From: Winogradskyella alexanderae
Lineage (GTDB): Bacteria > Bacteroidota > Bacteroidia > Flavobacteriales > Flavobacteriaceae
Length of the DNA: 64,000 nucleotides
Direction: 5' to 3'
Assembly: GCF_020166335.1 (NCBI RefSeq)
Contig: NZ_JAIUJR010000005.1
Coordinates: 179,311 to 243,310, forward strand
The notes beneath the pieces are model-generated. The model searched no databases. It saw only the letters and a program-made list of their open reading frames with translations, and had not been told where the DNA came from. The translations under genes and the position numbers were made by a program. This document shows, piece after piece, positions 61,095 to 64,000 of the stretch. The stretch's first letter is position 1. Each line of letters opens with the position of its first letter.

Positions 61095-61940
61095 TTAAAT
61101 TATATTAAGTATTTCTAACAAACCATCTTTGATTGACATTTCAGGATAATAGTCGATTTTTTTATAAATTGTATCATCGAATGGAAATCCTTGACCTGAT
61201 TCTTTTTTATCTTTTACAAATTCAATATTGACAGGATTATTCGTTAATTCATAGACGCTACGAGCAATTTCTAAATAGGTATTTGGAGTCTTTGTAACAC
61301 AATCGTATACTCCAAAAACCCTTTTTTTAACTACCCTGTAAATTACTTCTGCAAAATCCTTTATATGAAGATAATTTGCACGACCACCATGGATACCAAA
61401 TAAATAAAGTTTCTCACCTTTAGAAGCGGTTTCTACAATTTGATAAAGAAATGGATGGTGTTTTATAAAAGAAGGATCCTTACCGTATAATTGGGAAGGT
61501 CTTAAAATAGTAAATGGAATTCCATCTCTTTCTAAACAATAATTTATAACTTCTTCTGCATGTTGCTTTGAAATGTTATATATACTATACAGTGGAGACG
61601 TTTCTTGCAGATGAACGAATATGCTTGATATAAAAAGAAAATGTTTCACATTCATCCTTTTCAAATGAAAACACAATTCCATTGTATCTAATACATTATA
61701 CTTTTCAGTTTCATAAATCTCATCGTCTGTTTCTCTGCCAAATGCCGCAGCAGTGTGTATCACCACATCTGCGTGATAAGGCAATTGATCGGCTAAAGAT
61801 TTATTGGGGTTTAAATTAATATCGCAGTCTCTACGACCAACTGTAATTATTTCATAATCATTAGAAAATAATGGCATTACATATCGTGACACGCTAGAAT
61901 TTCCACCTATTAAAAGTATTTTCCTAGTTTTTTTATCCAT
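61095..61940 (-). CDS. NAD-dependent epimerase/dehydratase for surface sugar
   Basis: This 281-residue extended SDR has KILLIGGNSSVSRYV (degenerate Rossmann motif), ADVVIHTAAAFGRE, FLFISSIFVHLQE, and the catalytic Tyr-x3-Lys in YSIYNISKQHAEE, with ILRPSQLYGKDPSF after it. It should modify a nucleotide sugar for the polysaccharide begun by the adjacent sugar transferase. It is upstream of it on the same strand (351 bp). Confidence 0.85.
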   Translation of the reverse strand: MDKKTRKILLIGGNSSVSRYVMPLFSNDYEIITVGRRDCDINLNPNKSLADQLPYHADVVIHTAAAFGRETDDEIYETEKYNVLDTMELCFHLKRMNVKHFLFISSIFVHLQETSPLYSIYNISKQHAEEVINYCLERDGIPFTILRPSQLYGKDPSFIKHHPFLYQIVETASKGEKLYLFGIHGGRANYLHIKDFAEVIYRVVKKRVFGVYDCVTKTPNTYLEIARSVYELTNNPVNIEFVKDKKESGQGFPFDDTIYKKIDYYPEMSIKDGLLEILNII

Positions 61941-62307
61941 TGAAATGTGTGTTTTTTATTTTGATATTATTTCTTTTATAAAAAAAAGTGAAAATTTTGA
62001 TTGTTGAAATCAAATCTATGAAAGTAGTTCAAATTAAAACTATTAATTCTATATGAGACATTTTTAAAGGATAAAATGACCTTTTTTAGCATTTGAAAAA
62101 AAATTAATGCAACGGAAAAAAATATAGCATAGGATAATGCGCTGGTTATTTGCTGTAACTAAACGAACTTTAACGCCACTTTCAACCTTTAGCCGCTCAA
62201 ATTGGTAATTGACCCCAAAAAAAATTGAGATTTTGAAAATTTCAAAATTATTGTTTTTTATTTGTTATAGTTTTTTAACAAAAAATTCTAATTTAACTAC
62301 ATACATA
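61941..62307. other. divergent AT-rich intergenic gap
   Basis: 367 bp between divergent genes (epimerase on the minus strand, NTF2-like on the plus). It holds a weak hairpin AAAGG...CCTTT at 62066-62084 and poly-A/T tracts. No consensus -7 element or known RNA was found. Confidence 0.5.
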
Positions 62308-62799
62308 ATGAAAAAAGAGTATTTAGAAAAGGTACAAACCATTGATGATTTAATAACTGCATTTTATGCCTGCCTTGGAGGCGAACCAGGTGAAAAAAGA
62401 GATTGGGATTTTATGAAATTTTTATTTCATCCTCAAGGAATGAAAATAGGTTACGAATACGATATTAACAAAAATTTTAGACCTCAATGGATACATCCAA
62501 ATGATTATATTGAACGTATCGGATTTTGGTTTAATAATACTCGTGAGACAGCTTTTTATGAAAGAGAATTGGGAAGAGTTGTAGAATCCTATGCTAATAT
62601 AGGTCATGCATTTAGCCATTGTGAAGCTTTCCATAGTAAAGAGGATATGGCTAACAACAAGCCCTATAAACAAGATGTAAAGAGTATACAATTGGCTTAC
62701 TATCAAGACAGATGGTGGATAATTAATATGTTCTGGCACGGTGTAAAACCAGAATTTCCAGTACCGGACAGATACAAGAAGTTTCAACAATTCCCATAA
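62308..62799 (+). CDS. NTF2/SnoaL-like protein of unknown function
   Basis: This 163-residue protein starts at ATG 62308 (MKKEYLEKVQTIDDLITAFY...); the 33 in-frame codons upstream look non-conserved and would insert a hydrophobic stretch. An N-terminal helix, then MKFLFHPQGMKIGYEY, YIERIGFWFNNTRETAFYERELGRVVE and WWIINMFWHGVKPEFPVPDRY suggest a SnoaL-like fold. No catalytic residues can be named. It is monocistronic and ends at a terminator-like hairpin. Confidence 0.7.
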   Translation: MKKEYLEKVQTIDDLITAFYACLGGEPGEKRDWDFMKFLFHPQGMKIGYEYDINKNFRPQWIHPNDYIERIGFWFNNTRETAFYERELGRVVESYANIGHAFSHCEAFHSKEDMANNKPYKQDVKSIQLAYYQDRWWIINMFWHGVKPEFPVPDRYKKFQQFP

Positions 62800-62843
62800 G
62801 TATTAAAAAGAGTAAAAGAATACAAAACCCGATTTGGGAAACG

Positions 62844-62864
62844 AACCCAATTGAAATGGGTTTT
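62844..62864 (+). terminator. rho-independent terminator
   Basis: AACCCA (62844-62849) and TGGGTT (62857-62862) followed by TT. It lies 45 bp after the NTF2-like stop. The rest of the 200-bp gap to 63000 holds nothing recognised. Confidence 0.6.
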
Positions 62865-62999
62865 CTCTTAAAAAACATTTAATTTAAAACTGAAATTTCA
62901 ATCCATTTTGCTAAATTTAGATAGTATATTTTGTTACCATTCCGCAACGAAAGAATAGTTATAAACTACTTTGTATTTAATGATGAAAAACTATTAATC

Positions 63000-64000
63000 A
63001 TGAAAATATTACATTATCTACTTTATTCGTTAGTTTTTCTTTTTTGTTCCTATAATTTAAAAGGACAAAACAAGATTGATATTTATGTTTCTGCTCATGC
63101 TGATGATTGGCAATTGTTTATGAACCCTAACGCATACACTGATGTTAAAAGTTCTGATCATAAGGTTGTTTTTATTCATATAACTGCAGGAGATGCAGGT
63201 GCGGGTATAGGTTACAATAACTACTACTTAGCTAGGGAAGAAGGAAGCCTGAGAGCGTTAAGATTTATGTCTAACACCTTTACTTCAGGGGCAGGTCTCG
63301 GCACCGATATGAATGAAAACAATGTAACGATTAACGGGCATCAAATATTAAAATATAGTTATAGAAATATAGTTGCTTATTTTTTAAGATTGCCAGATGG
63401 TAATCTTAATGGTTCCGGCTATACCAGTACAGGAAATGAAAGTGTGCAAAGACTCTATAATGGCTTAATATCCTCAATATCGGCGGTTGACGGATCAACA
63501 ACTTATAACTCAATTACCGACTTTACCAATACAATGCAATCTTTAGTAGAATTAGAAGCAAATGGGTCTCAACTCATAACTTTTAATATTGCAGACGACG
63601 ATGCTTCTATAAATCCTGGAGATCATTCAGATCATATATATTCCTCAAAAATTTTCCAAGATGTTGCTAATAGTATTGGAGATGTAGAAATGAATTTATA
63701 TTCAGAATACCATACCAGCGAAAGACCTCAAAATATATTTGAAAATGACTATTTGGTAAGTGCAGCGACATGGGGAGTAACTGCATCTGGATTATCTGAT
63801 AATTTTCACTACAGTACGTGGGATGGCACACACAATGCTTGGATTGGCAAACAATACTATAGAGTAGTTCATACGGACAATAATCCTGAGACTACACCTA
63901 ATATCGCATTAAACAAGCCGTCTAGTGCATCAAGTTATGAACCTAATAGCGGAAGTTCGGAAGCCAATGATGGTAATTATTCGGCAAGCAACAATTATTG
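63000..64000 (+). CDS. exported PIG-L deacetylase-like protein with discoidin-type domain (3' end cut)
   Basis: This frame starts at ATG 63000 and is open at the window end, with 333 codons visible. A signal peptide (MKILHYLLYSLVFLFCSYN...KGQ) is followed by VSAHADDWQLF, the AHxDD metal motif of PIG-L/LmbE deacetylases, and later GDHSDHIYSS, the second metal site. From about residue 305 ALNKPSSASSYEPNSG and DGNYSASNNY start an F5/8-type C (discoidin) carbohydrate-binding domain. It would deacetylate an extracellular N-acetyl sugar, fitting the nearby polysaccharide genes. A T9SS tail may follow beyond the window. Confidence 0.85.
   Translation, partial: MKILHYLLYSLVFLFCSYNLKGQNKIDIYVSAHADDWQLFMNPNAYTDVKSSDHKVVFIHITAGDAGAGIGYNNYYLAREEGSLRALRFMSNTFTSGAGLGTDMNENNVTINGHQILKYSYRNIVAYFLRLPDGNLNGSGYTSTGNESVQRLYNGLISSISAVDGSTTYNSITDFTNTMQSLVELEANGSQLITFNIADDDASINPGDHSDHIYSSKIFQDVANSIGDVEMNLYSEYHTSERPQNIFENDYLVSAATWGVTASGLSDNFHYSTWDGTHNAWIGKQYYRVVHTDNNPETTPNIALNKPSSASSYEPNSGSSEANDGNYSASNNY

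Noticed and set aside
1..64000. Prophage, insertion sequence, integron or tRNA genes
   Set aside because: No integrase, transposase, terminal inverted repeats, phage structural genes or tRNA cloverleaf were recognised on either strand by eye.

Overview
The window reads as a chromosome segment of a marine-type member of the Flavobacteriaceae (phylum Bacteroidota). The evidence is low GC with dense gene packing, type IX secretion (T9SS) C-terminal tails on three or more exported proteins, Bacteroidota-only families (DUF4251, flavobacterial ExbD, fused branched-chain E1 alpha/beta, DUF1835), few Shine-Dalgarno sequences, and many promoters with the Bacteroidota -7 element TAnnTTTG. No rRNA, tRNA, CRISPR array, insertion sequence or prophage was recognised. 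The first gene (S41-like peptidase) and the last (PIG-L deacetylase-like with a discoidin-type domain) are cut by the window edges.

Layout. 1-2.5 kb: truncated peptidase, an NTF2/SnoaL-like protein behind a promoter with repeated inverted-repeat boxes, and a small hypothetical. 2.6-6 kb: a four-gene minus-strand cassette made of a receptor-type class III nucleotide cyclase (periplasmic TPR, one membrane helix, cytoplasmic cyclase), a three-helix membrane protein resembling Pycsar effectors (PycTM/DUF5706), and two small poorly known proteins. This is the strongest candidate for an unusual signalling or defence system. 6.2-28.7 kb: mainly housekeeping and envelope genes, including a DEAH helicase (with a close paralog at 27 kb), M23 peptidase, GyrI-like protein, cold-shock protein, an amine-oxidase-like flavoprotein, two MscS channels, Dps, a Na+/solute symporter, TruA, DUF4251 proteins, an EF-G-like GTPase, DUF1853 and an RluE-type pseudouridine synthase.

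28.8-29.9 kb: an orphan ExbD followed by three tandem tiny reading frames (28, 28 and 23 codons) starting exactly 133 bp apart with nearly identical leaders, closed by a strong terminator. 29.9-41.7 kb: T9SS serine protease, branched-chain oxoacid dehydrogenase E1, a five-gene plus-strand operon (2OG-Fe(II) oxygenase-like, SUI1/YciH, DUF1835, nucleoside phosphorylase, cytoplasmic NMT1-like solute-binding-fold protein), Ung, and a MutS2-like ATPase without an Smr domain.

41.7-47.2 kb: a T9SS-secreted protein, a lipoprotein with an aerolysin-like pore-forming C-terminus, and a divergent TPR/HTH transmembrane regulator. The shared intergenic region carries two clusters of ATRGACA-type iterons spaced 11-12 bp. 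47.7-51.1 kb: a compact operon of a glutathione-synthetase-like ATP-grasp, a TerB-like protein, an N-formylglutamate-amidohydrolase-like enzyme and a QEGLA/MATCAP-type metallopeptidase. 51.1-60 kb: DAACS transporter, chorismate synthase, LpxH-like phosphoesterase, FAD-linked oxidase, beta-barrel protein, GcvT, epimerase, PhhB and YebC. 60-64 kb: envelope polysaccharide genes (initiating sugar transferase, epimerase), an NTF2-like protein and the PIG-L-like start.

All functional calls come from reading motifs by eye; no database search was run. Start codons were moved downstream of the longest open frame where a signal peptide, promoter or family boundary argued for it.
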